Shown in pieces: positions 37,347-45,638 of a stretch of DNA of 64,000 nt. The notes under the pieces were generated by a model. The model saw nothing but the letters and a program-made list of their open reading frames with translations. It was not told the origin of the DNA and did no database searches. Every line of letters starts with the position of its first letter. Positions within the stretch are counted from its first letter, which is position 1. Source of the stretch: Kitasatospora herbaricolor (GTDB lineage Bacteria; Actinomycetota; Actinomycetes; Streptomycetales; Streptomycetaceae); assembly GCF_030813695.1 (NCBI RefSeq), contig NZ_JAUSVA010000002.1, positions 4,588,001-4,652,000 of the forward strand, given 5' to 3'. Both the position numbers and the translations under genes were made by a program.

Positions 37347-37594
37347 GAGGACTCCTCCACTCGAACGGTGAAGTCCTCGATCACGGTGTTGGCGAGAAAG
37401 GTTTCGGCGGCTTCGCGGATGCGGGCGAGCGCGGCGTCATCGACCGGGCCCTCCAGCTCCAGCTCGAAACGCTTGCCCTGGCGGACGTCGGCGATCCCGG
37501 CGAAACCAAGGCGGGGCAGTGCACGCTGCACCGCCTGTCCCTGGGGGTCGAGGATCTCCGGCTTGAGCATGACGTCGACTACGACGCGTGCCAC
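37343..37594 (-). CDS. purS: Phosphoribosylformylglycinamidine synthase, PurS subunit
   Basis: 83-residue PurS, the small bridging subunit between PurL and PurQ. The sequence starts ARVVVDVMLKPEILDPQG and has ALPRLGFAGIADVRQGK. I chose GTG 37594 because GGGAG lies five bases upstream and it gives the family's usual beginning. Longer starts upstream read through non-coding sequence. Confidence 0.92.
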   Translation of the reverse strand: MARVVVDVMLKPEILDPQGQAVQRALPRLGFAGIADVRQGKRFELELEGPVDDAALARIREAAETFLANTVIEDFTVRVEESS

Positions 37595-38047
37595 TGGCAC
37601 TCCCGGTGGTGTTCTCGTGAAGGCGGGGGAACTCCAGACTACCGGGGGTTTGAGGTCCGATTGCGGCCCGGACGTCGCGACGCGCGTAGACCCCAGCCCC
37701 TTACGCGACAAGGGCGGCACCTCCGGCGACACTCCCGCCGGTGCCCCTTTTCGGGGGATTCGGGACCCTTCTCAAGAACACCCGAATACCGGCACTCCGG
37801 ACAGATCGGCCATCCCGTGGCAGCGGTATCCGAACCTCGGTGAATCACGTGAATATCCGGAAAAGAAAGCAGGACTCTTCGATTTCACCCCGCTTCGGGT
37901 GCAGAATAGGGCCACCTGCTGCGGCAAGTGCTGCGTATCCGGCATGGCATCCCGCCTGCCCGTATGCGCTTGCGCGACTGGTGCACATCGGGCCTCAGGA
38001 GCGCACCCCGCGCCCTGCGGCCGAAATGCCCGAGAGGATTGACACCC
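37595..38047. other. Divergent purS-lsrL intergenic region
   Basis: 453 bp with clearly more A/T than average, especially about 37745-37925. It must contain promoters for the purSQL operon and for lsrL. I cannot pick them with confidence. An AT-enriched stretch upstream of an Lsr2-type gene is suited to self-binding. Confidence 0.5.
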
Positions 38048-38365
38048 ATGGCTCAGCGTGTAGTTGTCACGCTCTCCGACGACCTGGACGGCGGCGCGGC
38101 AGCGGAAACCGTCCACTTCGGCGTCGACGGGAAGTCGTACGAGATCGACCTGTCCCTGGACAACGCGGAAAAGCTGCGAGAGGCCCTCGCCCCGTTCGTC
38201 GCCGCCGGCCGCCGCCAGAGCCGCACCGGAAAGTCCTTCCGCCGCACCGCCCTGACCCCCGACCCGGCCGCCGTGCGCGCCTGGGCGCAGTCCCGCGGCA
38301 TGGAGCTGCCGGCCCGCGGCCGCATCCCCAAGCACGTCTACGAGTCCTTCGCCGAGGCCAACTGA
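38048..38365 (+). CDS. lsrL: Lsr2-like nucleoid-associated protein
   Basis: 105-residue Lsr2 family protein. The N-terminal dimerisation part reads MAQRVVVTLSDDLDGG and VHFGVDGKSYEIDLS. The C-terminal DNA-binding part has VRAWAQSRGMEL and the minor-groove RGR hook in PARGRIPKHVYESF. Lsr2 proteins coat AT-rich DNA and silence specialised-metabolite clusters. Streptomycetes have two copies. The position next to purS matches the secondary copy LsrL, from what I recall of S. coelicolor gene order. Confidence 0.9.
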   Translation: MAQRVVVTLSDDLDGGAAAETVHFGVDGKSYEIDLSLDNAEKLREALAPFVAAGRRQSRTGKSFRRTALTPDPAAVRAWAQSRGMELPARGRIPKHVYESFAEAN

Positions 38366-38380
38366 CCTCCCGGAGCAGCT

Positions 38381-38414
38381 GGTCGCCCCGCCCGTCCGGA
38401 AGGGTGGGGCGACC
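38381..38414 (+). terminator. lsrL terminator hairpin
   Basis: 13-bp stem with one G-T pair (38381-38393 with 38402-38414) around an 8-nt loop, 15 bp after the lsrL stop. Confidence 0.65.
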
Positions 38415-38495
38415 ACCCCGATCGATGGGGTAAAGTATTCCTCGTCGCCGCAACCGGAGTCCGGTCGAGGCGGCCGGTGCCCTAGAAAGCACCGT

Positions 38496-38568
38496 GCGGA
38501 CGTGGCTCAGTTGGTAGAGCATCACCTTGCCAAGGTGAGGGTCGCGAGTTCGAATCTCGTCGTCCGCT
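38496..38568 (+). tRNA. tRNA-Gly (anticodon GCC)
   Basis: 73-nt cloverleaf: acceptor GCGGACG/CGTCCGC, D arm with AGTTGGTAGA, anticodon stem TCACC/GGTGA with loop TTGCCAA, T loop TTCGAAT. The anticodon GCC reads GGC/GGT glycine codons. CCA is not encoded. Confidence 0.95.
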
Positions 38569-38633
38569 CGCAGTAAGCACGAACAGCATGACCGGGCAGT
38601 ACGCCCGGGACGGACAACTCAATAGCTCAGCAT

Positions 38634-38706
38634 GCGGACGTGGCTCAGTTGGTAGAGCATCACCTTGCCAAGGTGAGGGTCGCGAGTTCGAATCTCGTCG
38701 TCCGCT
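38634..38706 (+). tRNA. tRNA-Gly (anticodon GCC), second identical copy
   Basis: Base-for-base repeat of the tRNA at 38496-38568, 65 bp downstream, same anticodon GCC. A 12-bp terminator hairpin follows, so both are probably one transcript. Confidence 0.95.
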
Positions 38707-38715
38707 CCATGAATC

Positions 38716-38743
38716 GAAGGCCCCCTCTCACGAGGGGGCCTTC
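38716..38743 (+). terminator. tRNA operon terminator
   Basis: Perfect 12-bp stem GAAGGCCCCCTC with TCAC loop and a T-containing tail, 10 bp after the second tRNA. Confidence 0.8.
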
Positions 38744-38897
38744 GTCGTTCCGCGAGACCTTCTCCGTTCGTGGCGCAGGTCACACGCCGCCGCTCCCGGT
38801 GCCCATGACATTTGTCACCGCCGACCCGTGAATCCGCCTCCGCGACCGGTGACAGCGCGCACTGCCCGCACCGCCCCCGCGGCGGAAGGCTGGAGTC

Positions 38898-39941
38898 ATG
38901 GAAACGAGCCACCCCCAGCCGCCCGCGGACCACGTGATCGAGGTCGCCGGCCTGCACCGCCGCTACGGACCGGCCGACCCGGCCGGCTTCGACGCCGTCC
39001 GCGGCGTCGACCTCACCGTCCGCCGGGGCGAGCTGTTCGCCCTGCTGGGCACCAACGGGGCCGGGAAGACCTCCACCATGGAGCTGATCGAGGGCCTGGC
39101 CGCCCCCACCGGCGGGCAGGTGCGGGTGCTCGGCCACGACCCGTACCGCGAGCGCGGGGCGCTGCGGCCCCGGATCGGCATCATGCTCCAGGAGGGCGGG
39201 TTCCCCGGTGACCTGACCGTCGCCGAGACCGGCCGGGCCTGGGCCGGGATCACCAGCGGCGCACGGCCCGGCGACGGCGGGCGGACCCTGGACGAGGCCC
39301 TGGCGCTGGTCGGGCTGACCGGCCGGCGCGGTGTCCGGGTCAAGCAGCTCTCCGGCGGCGAGCGGCGCCGGCTCGACCTCGCGGTGGCGCTGCTCGGCCG
39401 CCCGGAGGTGCTCTTCCTGGACGAACCCAGCACCGGCCTCGACCCGGAGGCGCGCGCCGCGACCTGGCGCCTGATCCGCGACCTGCGGGCCCGCGGCACC
39501 ACCGTGCTGCTCACCACGCACTACCTGGAGGAGGCCGAGGAGCTGGCCGACCGGCTGGCGATCATGCACCGCGGCCGGATCGTCACCACCGGCACGGTGG
39601 CCGAGGTGATCGCCGGCCGACCGTCCCGGATCTCCTTCGAACTCCCCGAGCGGGAGAAGGAGTTCTCCGACCTCACGCTGCCCCCGCTGGCCGGCGCCGA
39701 GGTCCGCGCCGAAGGCCGGCGGATCACCGTGCAGAGCCCGCGGCTGCAGGACACCCTCACCGAGCTGCTCGGCTGGGCCGCCCACCACCGGCTCGCCCTC
39801 GGCGGGCTCGACGCCCGCAGCGCCTCGCTGGAGGAGGCCTTCCTGGCCATCGCCGCCGGCGCCGAGGAGCAGAGCCCCGAGGCCCCCGCCGTGCCCGCGC
39901 GCCGCAACCCGCTCCGCAAGCTGATCGGAAGTGCCCGATGA
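38898..39941 (+). CDS. ABC transporter ATPase (ABC-2 exporter type)
   Basis: 347-residue ATP-binding subunit. Walker A GTNGAGKTS, signature LSGGERRRLDLAVAL, Walker B VLFLDEPSTGLDP and the His switch LLTTHYLEEAEE are all intact. A C-terminal DrrA-like accessory part follows from about residue 230. The stop overlaps the permease start (39938), and a two-component system follows. Drug or lipid export is likely; the substrate is unknown. Confidence 0.92.
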   Translation: METSHPQPPADHVIEVAGLHRRYGPADPAGFDAVRGVDLTVRRGELFALLGTNGAGKTSTMELIEGLAAPTGGQVRVLGHDPYRERGALRPRIGIMLQEGGFPGDLTVAETGRAWAGITSGARPGDGGRTLDEALALVGLTGRRGVRVKQLSGGERRRLDLAVALLGRPEVLFLDEPSTGLDPEARAATWRLIRDLRARGTTVLLTTHYLEEAEELADRLAIMHRGRIVTTGTVAEVIAGRPSRISFELPEREKEFSDLTLPPLAGAEVRAEGRRITVQSPRLQDTLTELLGWAAHHRLALGGLDARSASLEEAFLAIAAGAEEQSPEAPAVPARRNPLRKLIGSAR

Positions 39942-40783
39942 CCACCGCTTCCACCCCCGCCACCACCCGGCCGGCCCCCACCGCGCCCACCACCACCCCG
40001 GCGGGCCGGATCCTGGCCCTCGGCCGGGCCGAGGCCACGCTGCTGCTGCGCAACCGCAGCGCGCTGTTCATCGCGGTCGCCCTCCCGCTGCTGATGATCG
40101 GCGCCCTGCGCGGGGTCCTGGACCAGCAGGCCGAGAAGCTGGCCGGGCTCGACCTGGACGCCGCCCTGGTGAACGGCGTGGTCGGCTTCGTGCTGATGTT
40201 CGTCGTCTACTACAACCTCACCAGCGCCTACGTGGCCCGCCGCAACGAACTGGTGCTCAAGCGGCTGCGCACCGGCGAGGCCGGCGACCTGGAGATCCTG
40301 GCCGGCACCGCCGTCCCGGCGGTCGTGCTCGGCCTGCTGATGTGCGCGCTGGTGGCCGCCGGCGGCGCCGTCATGCTGCACCTGCCCGGCCCGGCGAACC
40401 CGCTGCTGATCCTGGCCGGTCTGGCCCTCGCCCTCGTCCTGCTGATCGCCCTCGCCGCCCTCTCCAGCACCTTCACCAAGACCGTCGAGAGCGCGGGGAT
40501 CACCACCCTGCCGCTGATGCTGGTGACCCAGTTCGGCTCCGGCCTGCTCGTCCCGCTCGAAGCCATGTCCGACCGGGTGGCCGACCTCTGCCGGCTGCTG
40601 CCCGCCACCCCGGCCTTCGAACTGATCCGGCTCGGCTGGTTCGGCACCGACGGCTCCGGCCCCGCCACCGGCTTCGCCGGCACCTGGGCCGAGGCCGCGC
40701 CGCACCTGGCCGTCGGCACCCTCTGGACAGCCGTCGCCGTCTGGGCCACCCTGCGGGTGTTCCGCTGGGAGCCCCGGCGCTGA
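39938..40783 (+). CDS. ABC-2 family permease
   Basis: 281-residue membrane protein with about six hydrophobic segments and a Thr/Pro-rich N-terminus. The arrangement VGFVLMFVVYYNLTSAY ... RNELVLKRLRTGEA and LPATPAFELIRLGWFG is typical of DrrB/ABC-2 permeases. ATGA overlap with the ATPase gene shows coupling, so the pair forms one exporter. Confidence 0.9.
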   Translation: MTTASTPATTRPAPTAPTTTPAGRILALGRAEATLLLRNRSALFIAVALPLLMIGALRGVLDQQAEKLAGLDLDAALVNGVVGFVLMFVVYYNLTSAYVARRNELVLKRLRTGEAGDLEILAGTAVPAVVLGLLMCALVAAGGAVMLHLPGPANPLLILAGLALALVLLIALAALSSTFTKTVESAGITTLPLMLVTQFGSGLLVPLEAMSDRVADLCRLLPATPAFELIRLGWFGTDGSGPATGFAGTWAEAAPHLAVGTLWTAVAVWATLRVFRWEPRR

Positions 40784-40848
40784 CCGGCCGGCCTCCCCGT
40801 CGATGGTCACCGCGGCCCGCCACTGGTAGGAAGACAGGCAGCAAGATC

Positions 40849-42168
40849 ATGACTTCAGGGGGAGCGGCGGAGATGGACGTCACGGCACCGGCCCGGCGCT
40901 GGCGGGGCTACGGCAAACCGCAGCGCAGCGAGCTGTACCTGCGCTGGTCGCTCTACCTGATGGCGTTCTCCCAGCCCCCGGTGGTGCTGCTCACGCTGGT
41001 CGGGACAGCCCCGCAGCACGGGCCGGGACCGGCCGGCGGGGCCGCCGTGCTGGCCCTGTCCTGCGGCGTCAGCTGGCTGTCGATCAGGGCCTACGGCGCC
41101 GCCCTCGACCACTACCTCGGCCGTCCGAGCGCCGTCGACCGCCGGCTCCGGTCGACCGCCGCGGGAGCGCTGGCGGCGCTCTGGATCACCGTGCTGATCG
41201 GCTCGGACATCAGCCCCCGGGAGGACGGCGCCAGCCTGGCCGTCACGCTGGCGGGCGGCCTGGCGGTGCTCTGGTTCGGACCGCTGAGCGTCGCCCGCCC
41301 CTTCCGGACCGTCGCGCTGCAAGGGCCGCTGGGGCTGGCCCTGCTCGCGCCCCCGCTGCTGATGGCCGGCACCGACCCCGCCACCACCTGCGGGCTGCTG
41401 GTGGGCCTCGGAGTGATCCTGCCGCTGCTCGGCGCCAGCTGCCGCAGCTTCGCCTGGCTGCTCGGCGTGGTGTGGGAGCTGGACGCGGCCCGCGAGGCTC
41501 AGTCCCGGCTGGCGGTGGCCGAGGAGCGGCTGCGGTTCTCCCGGGACCTGCACGACGTGATGGGCCGCAACCTCACCACCATCGCGCTGAAGAGCGAGCT
41601 GGCCGTCCAGCTCGCCCGGCGCGGGCGGCCCGAGGCCGCCGACCAGATGACCGAGGTCCAGCGGATCGCCCAGGAGTCCCACCGCGAGGTCCGTGACCTC
41701 GTCCGCGGATACCGGACCGCCGACCTGAACGCCGAGGTGATCGGCGCCCGCGCGGTGCTGCGGGCCGCCGGCGTGGAGTGCGGGATCGACCTCGGCGAGG
41801 ACGCGGCCGCGCTGGCCGGGCCCGTCCAGTCGGTGCTCGGCTGGGTGCTGCGGGAGGCGACCACCAACGTGCTTCGCCACAGCGAGGCCCGGCACTGCTC
41901 GGTCCGGCTGCGGGTGGCCGACGGCCGGGCGGTGCTGGAGCTGGCGAACGACGGCGTGCCGGCCGGCCCTCCGGTGCCCCCGGGCGGGCGGCCGCCCGGC
42001 GGCACCGGGCTGCGCGGCCTGCGCGAACGCCTCGCCGCCCACGACGGCACCCTCGACCTGCCGCCCGCGGCGCCCGGCAGCTTCCTGCTGCGCGCGAGCG
42101 TCCCGCTGGGCGCCGGCCCGGCGGCCGGCGCCCCCGAACCCACCGCACTGGAGAAGGCCGCCCGATGA
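40849..42168 (+). CDS. Sensor histidine kinase, NarL/DesK type
   Basis: 439 residues. About five N-terminal membrane segments replace a periplasmic sensor, so the signal is likely the membrane itself or the exporter. The HisKA_3 phospho-acceptor is His235 in FSRDLHDVMGRNLTTIALKSE. The ATPase part has REATTNVLRHSEARHC and GGTGLRGLRERLAAHDG. The start could also be ATG 40873, which has a better ribosome site (AGGGGAG). ATGA overlap with the regulator shows a matched pair that probably controls the adjacent ABC exporter. Confidence 0.92.
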   Translation: MTSGGAAEMDVTAPARRWRGYGKPQRSELYLRWSLYLMAFSQPPVVLLTLVGTAPQHGPGPAGGAAVLALSCGVSWLSIRAYGAALDHYLGRPSAVDRRLRSTAAGALAALWITVLIGSDISPREDGASLAVTLAGGLAVLWFGPLSVARPFRTVALQGPLGLALLAPPLLMAGTDPATTCGLLVGLGVILPLLGASCRSFAWLLGVVWELDAAREAQSRLAVAEERLRFSRDLHDVMGRNLTTIALKSELAVQLARRGRPEAADQMTEVQRIAQESHREVRDLVRGYRTADLNAEVIGARAVLRAAGVECGIDLGEDAAALAGPVQSVLGWVLREATTNVLRHSEARHCSVRLRVADGRAVLELANDGVPAGPPVPPGGRPPGGTGLRGLRERLAAHDGTLDLPPAAPGSFLLRASVPLGAGPAAGAPEPTALEKAAR

Positions 42169-42803
42169 ACACCCCGACGGAGCCGACCGCGCCGACCCCG
42201 GTCCGCGTGCTGCTAGCCGACGACGAGCACCTGATCCGGGGCGCGCTGGCCGCCCTGCTCGCCCTGGAGGACGACCTGACGGTGGTCGCCGAGGCCGCCT
42301 CCGGCCCGGAGGCGCTGGCGATGGCGAAGGCCCACCGACCCGACGTCGCGGTGCTGGACCTCCAGATGCCGGGCCTGGACGGCATCGAGGTGGCCACCGA
42401 GCTGCGCCGGCTGCTGCCGGACTGCCGCACGATGATCGTCACCGGCCACGGCCGCCCCGGTTACCTGAAGCGCGCCCTGGAGGTCGGGGTCCGGGGCTTC
42501 CTGCCGAAGACCGTCTCGGCGGCCGACCTCGCGGGCATCATCCGCACCGTGCGGGCCGGCGGCCGGTACGTCGACCCGGAGCTGGCGGCGGACGCGATCG
42601 CGGCCGGTGAGACCCCGCTGACCCCGCGGGAGACCGACGTCCTGGAGCTGGCCGCGGACGGCACCTCGATCGCCGGGATCGCCGAGCGGGCGGCGCTCTC
42701 CCAGGGCACCGTCCGCAACTACCTCTCCTCGGCCGCCGCCAAGCTCGGCGCGGAGAACCGGCACGCGGCGGTGCGGATCGCCCGCGAGCACGGCTGGATC
42801 TGA
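42165..42803 (+). CDS. NarL/LuxR-type response regulator
   Basis: 212-residue response regulator. The receiver domain has the phospho-acceptor Asp65 in VAVLDLQMPGLDG, and the conserved Thr/Lys are in IVTGHG and FLPKTV. The C-terminal LuxR helix-turn-helix reads LTPRETDVLELAADGTSIAGIAE and GTVRNYLSSAAAKLG. Coupled to the kinase gene by ATGA. Likely regulates the ABC exporter just upstream. Confidence 0.94.
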   Translation: MNTPTEPTAPTPVRVLLADDEHLIRGALAALLALEDDLTVVAEAASGPEALAMAKAHRPDVAVLDLQMPGLDGIEVATELRRLLPDCRTMIVTGHGRPGYLKRALEVGVRGFLPKTVSAADLAGIIRTVRAGGRYVDPELAADAIAAGETPLTPRETDVLELAADGTSIAGIAERAALSQGTVRNYLSSAAAKLGAENRHAAVRIAREHGWI

Positions 42804-42838
42804 CCGGCCGGCGCGCGGGCGGGCCGCGCCCGGGCGGG

Positions 42839-43792
42839 CTACACCCAGTCGGTGGGCCAGTCGGTGCCGGTCAGCCGCTCGTACGCCTCGACGTACTTGG
42901 CCCGGACCCGCTCGACGACCTCGGCGGGCAGCTCCGGCGGCGGCTGCTCGCCGTGCCGGTCCCAGCCGGAGGCGGGGGAGGTCAGCCAGTCCCGGATGAT
43001 CTGCTTGTCGAAGGACGGCTGGGCCCGGCCGGGCTGCCACTGGTCGGCAGGCCAGAAGCGGGAGGAGTCGGGGGTGAGCACCTCGTCGCCGATCACCAGC
43101 CGGCCGTCGGCCAGGCCGAACTCGAACTTGGTGTCCGCCAGGATGATCCCGCGGTCGCGGGCGATGTCCCGGGCCCGGGAGTAGACGGCCAGCGTGACCT
43201 GGCGCAGCTCGGCGGCCAGCTCGGAGCCGATCCGGCGGGCGGTCTCCTCGTAGCTGACGTTCTCGTCGTGCTCGCCGACCTCGGCCTTGAGCGCGGGGGT
43301 GTAGATCGGCGCGGGCAGCTCGGAGCCGTCCTCCAGGCCCTCGGGCAGGGCGATGCCGCAGACCGTCCCGTCGTTGCGGTACTCCAGCAGGCCGGAGCCG
43401 GTCAGGTAGCCGCGGGCCACGCACTCGACCGGGGCCATCTCCAGCGGGCGGCAGATCAGCGTGCGGCCCGCCCAGTCGGCCGGGGCGCCCGCCGGGACCT
43501 CGGTGGAGATCACGTGGTTGGGGACGATGTCGGCGATCCGCTCGAACCACCACAGCGAGAGCTGGGTGAGGATCCGGCCCTTGTCGGTGATGGCGTTCGG
43601 CAGCACCCAGTCGTAGGCCGAGGTCCGGTCGCTGGCGACCATCACCAGCTCGCCGGACTCGGCGCGGTACAGGTCGCGCACCTTGCCGGTGTGCAGGTGG
43701 ATCAGGCCGGGTACCTGGACAGGCTCGGGCTTGGTGACAAATCCGCTCAAGGTCGTCTCAGTCCTCAGGGTGGTTCGCGTGTCCGCGGGCAC
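42839..43792 (-). CDS. purC: SAICAR synthetase
   Basis: Phosphoribosylaminoimidazole-succinocarboxamide synthase, the aspartate-adding step of purine synthesis. Landmarks are HTGKVRDLYRAESGELVMVASDRTSAYDWVLPNAI (first part), PVECVARGYLTGSGL, ADTKFEFGL and GDEVLTPDSSRFW. The listed 317-residue form starts at a GTG with no visible ribosome site. A TTG at 43750 would give the family's usual beginning LSGFVTKPEPVQVPG and 303 residues, and may be the true start. Confidence 0.93.
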   Translation of the reverse strand: MPADTRTTLRTETTLSGFVTKPEPVQVPGLIHLHTGKVRDLYRAESGELVMVASDRTSAYDWVLPNAITDKGRILTQLSLWWFERIADIVPNHVISTEVPAGAPADWAGRTLICRPLEMAPVECVARGYLTGSGLLEYRNDGTVCGIALPEGLEDGSELPAPIYTPALKAEVGEHDENVSYEETARRIGSELAAELRQVTLAVYSRARDIARDRGIILADTKFEFGLADGRLVIGDEVLTPDSSRFWPADQWQPGRAQPSFDKQIIRDWLTSPASGWDRHGEQPPPELPAEVVERVRAKYVEAYERLTGTDWPTDWV

Positions 43793-43863
43793 GAAAAAGG
43801 GAGGTCGGTGGGGCCGAGTCTTTCACGAGGCCCCTTGTCCCTTCACCCAAGGGCGCGGGCCGC

Positions 43864-45402
43864 TCAGCCGTCCTTGCACAGACGATCCAACAGGTTGGCG
43901 GTGGCCCGCTGGACCCTCTCGTCGGTGTGCCCGGGGCGGTCCAGCGCCGGCGACCAGGCGAAGGTGCCCGCCGCGAAGACGTACGCGCCGCTCGGGGCCC
44001 GGTACAGCGAGGTCTCCTGGTAGCGGGTCCGCCCGGCCGAGTCCTGGTACGGGGAGTGCGCCAGCAGCACCCGCTCGGTGTGCTCGGGGAGCGCCACCTT
44101 GGGGAAGTAACGGTCCGCCTCGCCGGCCACCAGGCCGGGCAGCTCGTCGCCCTCGCGCAGGCCGGTGCCGTCCCAGAGCCAGTGCTCGGTGTTGCGCGCC
44201 ACCAGCGGCACCGGCGCGGCGACCCGGCTCGCGTACTGGATGCCCAGCAGGTGCTGCTCCGGCTCGGCCGCGTCCCGCCAGAGCGCGCTCTGGCTGCCGG
44301 CCACCCCGGCGGCGGGGCTGCCGGCCGGCACCTTCTGCCGCTTGCGGCAGTTCAGCAGCCGGTTGGGCTCGCCGGACGCCGCGGCGGACAGCTCCACCCG
44401 CCAGTACATGGTGTTGGCGGAGAGGAAGACCAGCGAGGTGCCGTCGTCGCGGGCCCGCTCGACGGCCCGGCGCATCGGCTCGGACCAGTACTCGTCGTGG
44501 CCGGGGAAGATCAGCGCCCGGTGCCGGGCCGGCTCGACCAGGCCGGCGTGCAGGTCGGTGGCGGTGGCGTAGGCGAGGTCGTAGCCGTACCGCTCGGCCC
44601 AGCGGATGAAGTCGTAGGCGTGGCCGACGTGCAGCGGCAGCCCGGCGCCGGCGTGCGGGCGGTCGAAGGAGACCGTGACGGCCGCCTCCCGCTCGCCGAG
44701 CAGCCCGCCCCGGTCGTCCCACGCGTGGTAGAGGCTGGCCCCGAGCCGGCCGTCCTCGGGGAAGAGGTTGTAGGCCTGCCAGGTCACGTCGGGGAGCACC
44801 AGCAGCAGGTCCGCGGTGCGCGCCGGGTCGTCGAAGTCCCGGACGGTGAACGGGATGTGGCTGCGGTGCAGGTTGTCGCTGGTGGTCAGCACGGCGACGT
44901 ACGCGCCGGGCTTCCAGTGGGTGGGGACCTGCAGCCGCCAGGACTGCCACCAGTGGTGGCAGGAGACGGTGCGGCCGGCCACCAGCGGCGCGGGCTGGGC
45001 GAGCCCGGCGATCAGCGGGCTGGACGTCATGTGGTGGGCGCCGTCGCCGGCGTAGTGGCCGATCCGGTAGACGTCGACGGTGAACTCGCGGGGCGGGCGG
45101 ACGGTGACCCGGAAGTCCACCGACCCGCCGGGGCGGACCACGCCGGCCGAGGCGAAGCCCTTGATCTGCTGGTCCACGTCGTCGGAGTTGGCCGGGGTGC
45201 CGACCGGGGGTCTGGGTCTGGCCCCGGTGAGCGGCTGCTGGCCCGGCGCGTCCAGCGAGACGTACCAGGGCACGGCCTCCCCGGTGCCCGCGACGTACTG
45301 GTCGGGGCTGCGCAGCCAGGGCAGCGGGCCCTGTCCGAAGGGGTCGGAGACGCCGTGCGCGTGCGTTCCGGACTCCCAGCGACGGTTGAGTTCGGTCCCC
45401 AC
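43864..45402 (-). CDS. N,N-dimethylformamidase large-subunit-like protein
   Basis: 512-residue protein of the N,N-dimethylformamidase beta-subunit family. Typical stretches are YRIGHYAGDGAHHM, LLVLPDVTWQAYNLF, HAYDFIRWAERYGYDLAY, LIFPGHDEYWSEPMRRAVE and SANTMYWRVEL. The true enzyme needs a mononuclear iron site and a small subunit that is not seen here, so dimethylformamide hydrolysis is not implied. In streptomycetes this gene sits between purC and purD. I chose GTG 45402 because GGAGG lies four bases upstream. Substrate unknown. Confidence 0.82.
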   Translation of the reverse strand: MGTELNRRWESGTHAHGVSDPFGQGPLPWLRSPDQYVAGTGEAVPWYVSLDAPGQQPLTGARPRPPVGTPANSDDVDQQIKGFASAGVVRPGGSVDFRVTVRPPREFTVDVYRIGHYAGDGAHHMTSSPLIAGLAQPAPLVAGRTVSCHHWWQSWRLQVPTHWKPGAYVAVLTTSDNLHRSHIPFTVRDFDDPARTADLLLVLPDVTWQAYNLFPEDGRLGASLYHAWDDRGGLLGEREAAVTVSFDRPHAGAGLPLHVGHAYDFIRWAERYGYDLAYATATDLHAGLVEPARHRALIFPGHDEYWSEPMRRAVERARDDGTSLVFLSANTMYWRVELSAAASGEPNRLLNCRKRQKVPAGSPAAGVAGSQSALWRDAAEPEQHLLGIQYASRVAAPVPLVARNTEHWLWDGTGLREGDELPGLVAGEADRYFPKVALPEHTERVLLAHSPYQDSAGRTRYQETSLYRAPSGAYVFAAGTFAWSPALDRPGHTDERVQRATANLLDRLCKDG

Positions 45403-45638
45403 GCGCCCTCCCAGGTGCACCTCCACCGGGCTGGCACGTGCCGCCCGGATGTGCGTGCGGTCTAATACACCACACACTGCTGGCGCTGCGTAGCCTCACC
45501 GTAGCAACTAGTGGCGGTCAATCTGCCCGGCTCCCCGCTCCGGGCCGCTGTCCTGCGGGAACAGCGGATCCCGGGGGCGCGCGGTCCGGCACCGTGCGCC
45601 GCTCCGCCACCCGGCCCGGGGCATTCCCCGGGCCCCGC

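Noticed and set aside
38496..38750. Integrated element at the tRNA-Gly genes
   Set aside because: No integrase, no att-like tRNA fragment beyond the full second copy, and the flanking genes are core genes.
43823..45499. 558-residue alternative frame over the dimethylformamidase-like gene
   Set aside because: Only the 43864-45402 frame matches the family and has a good GGAGG/GTG start.
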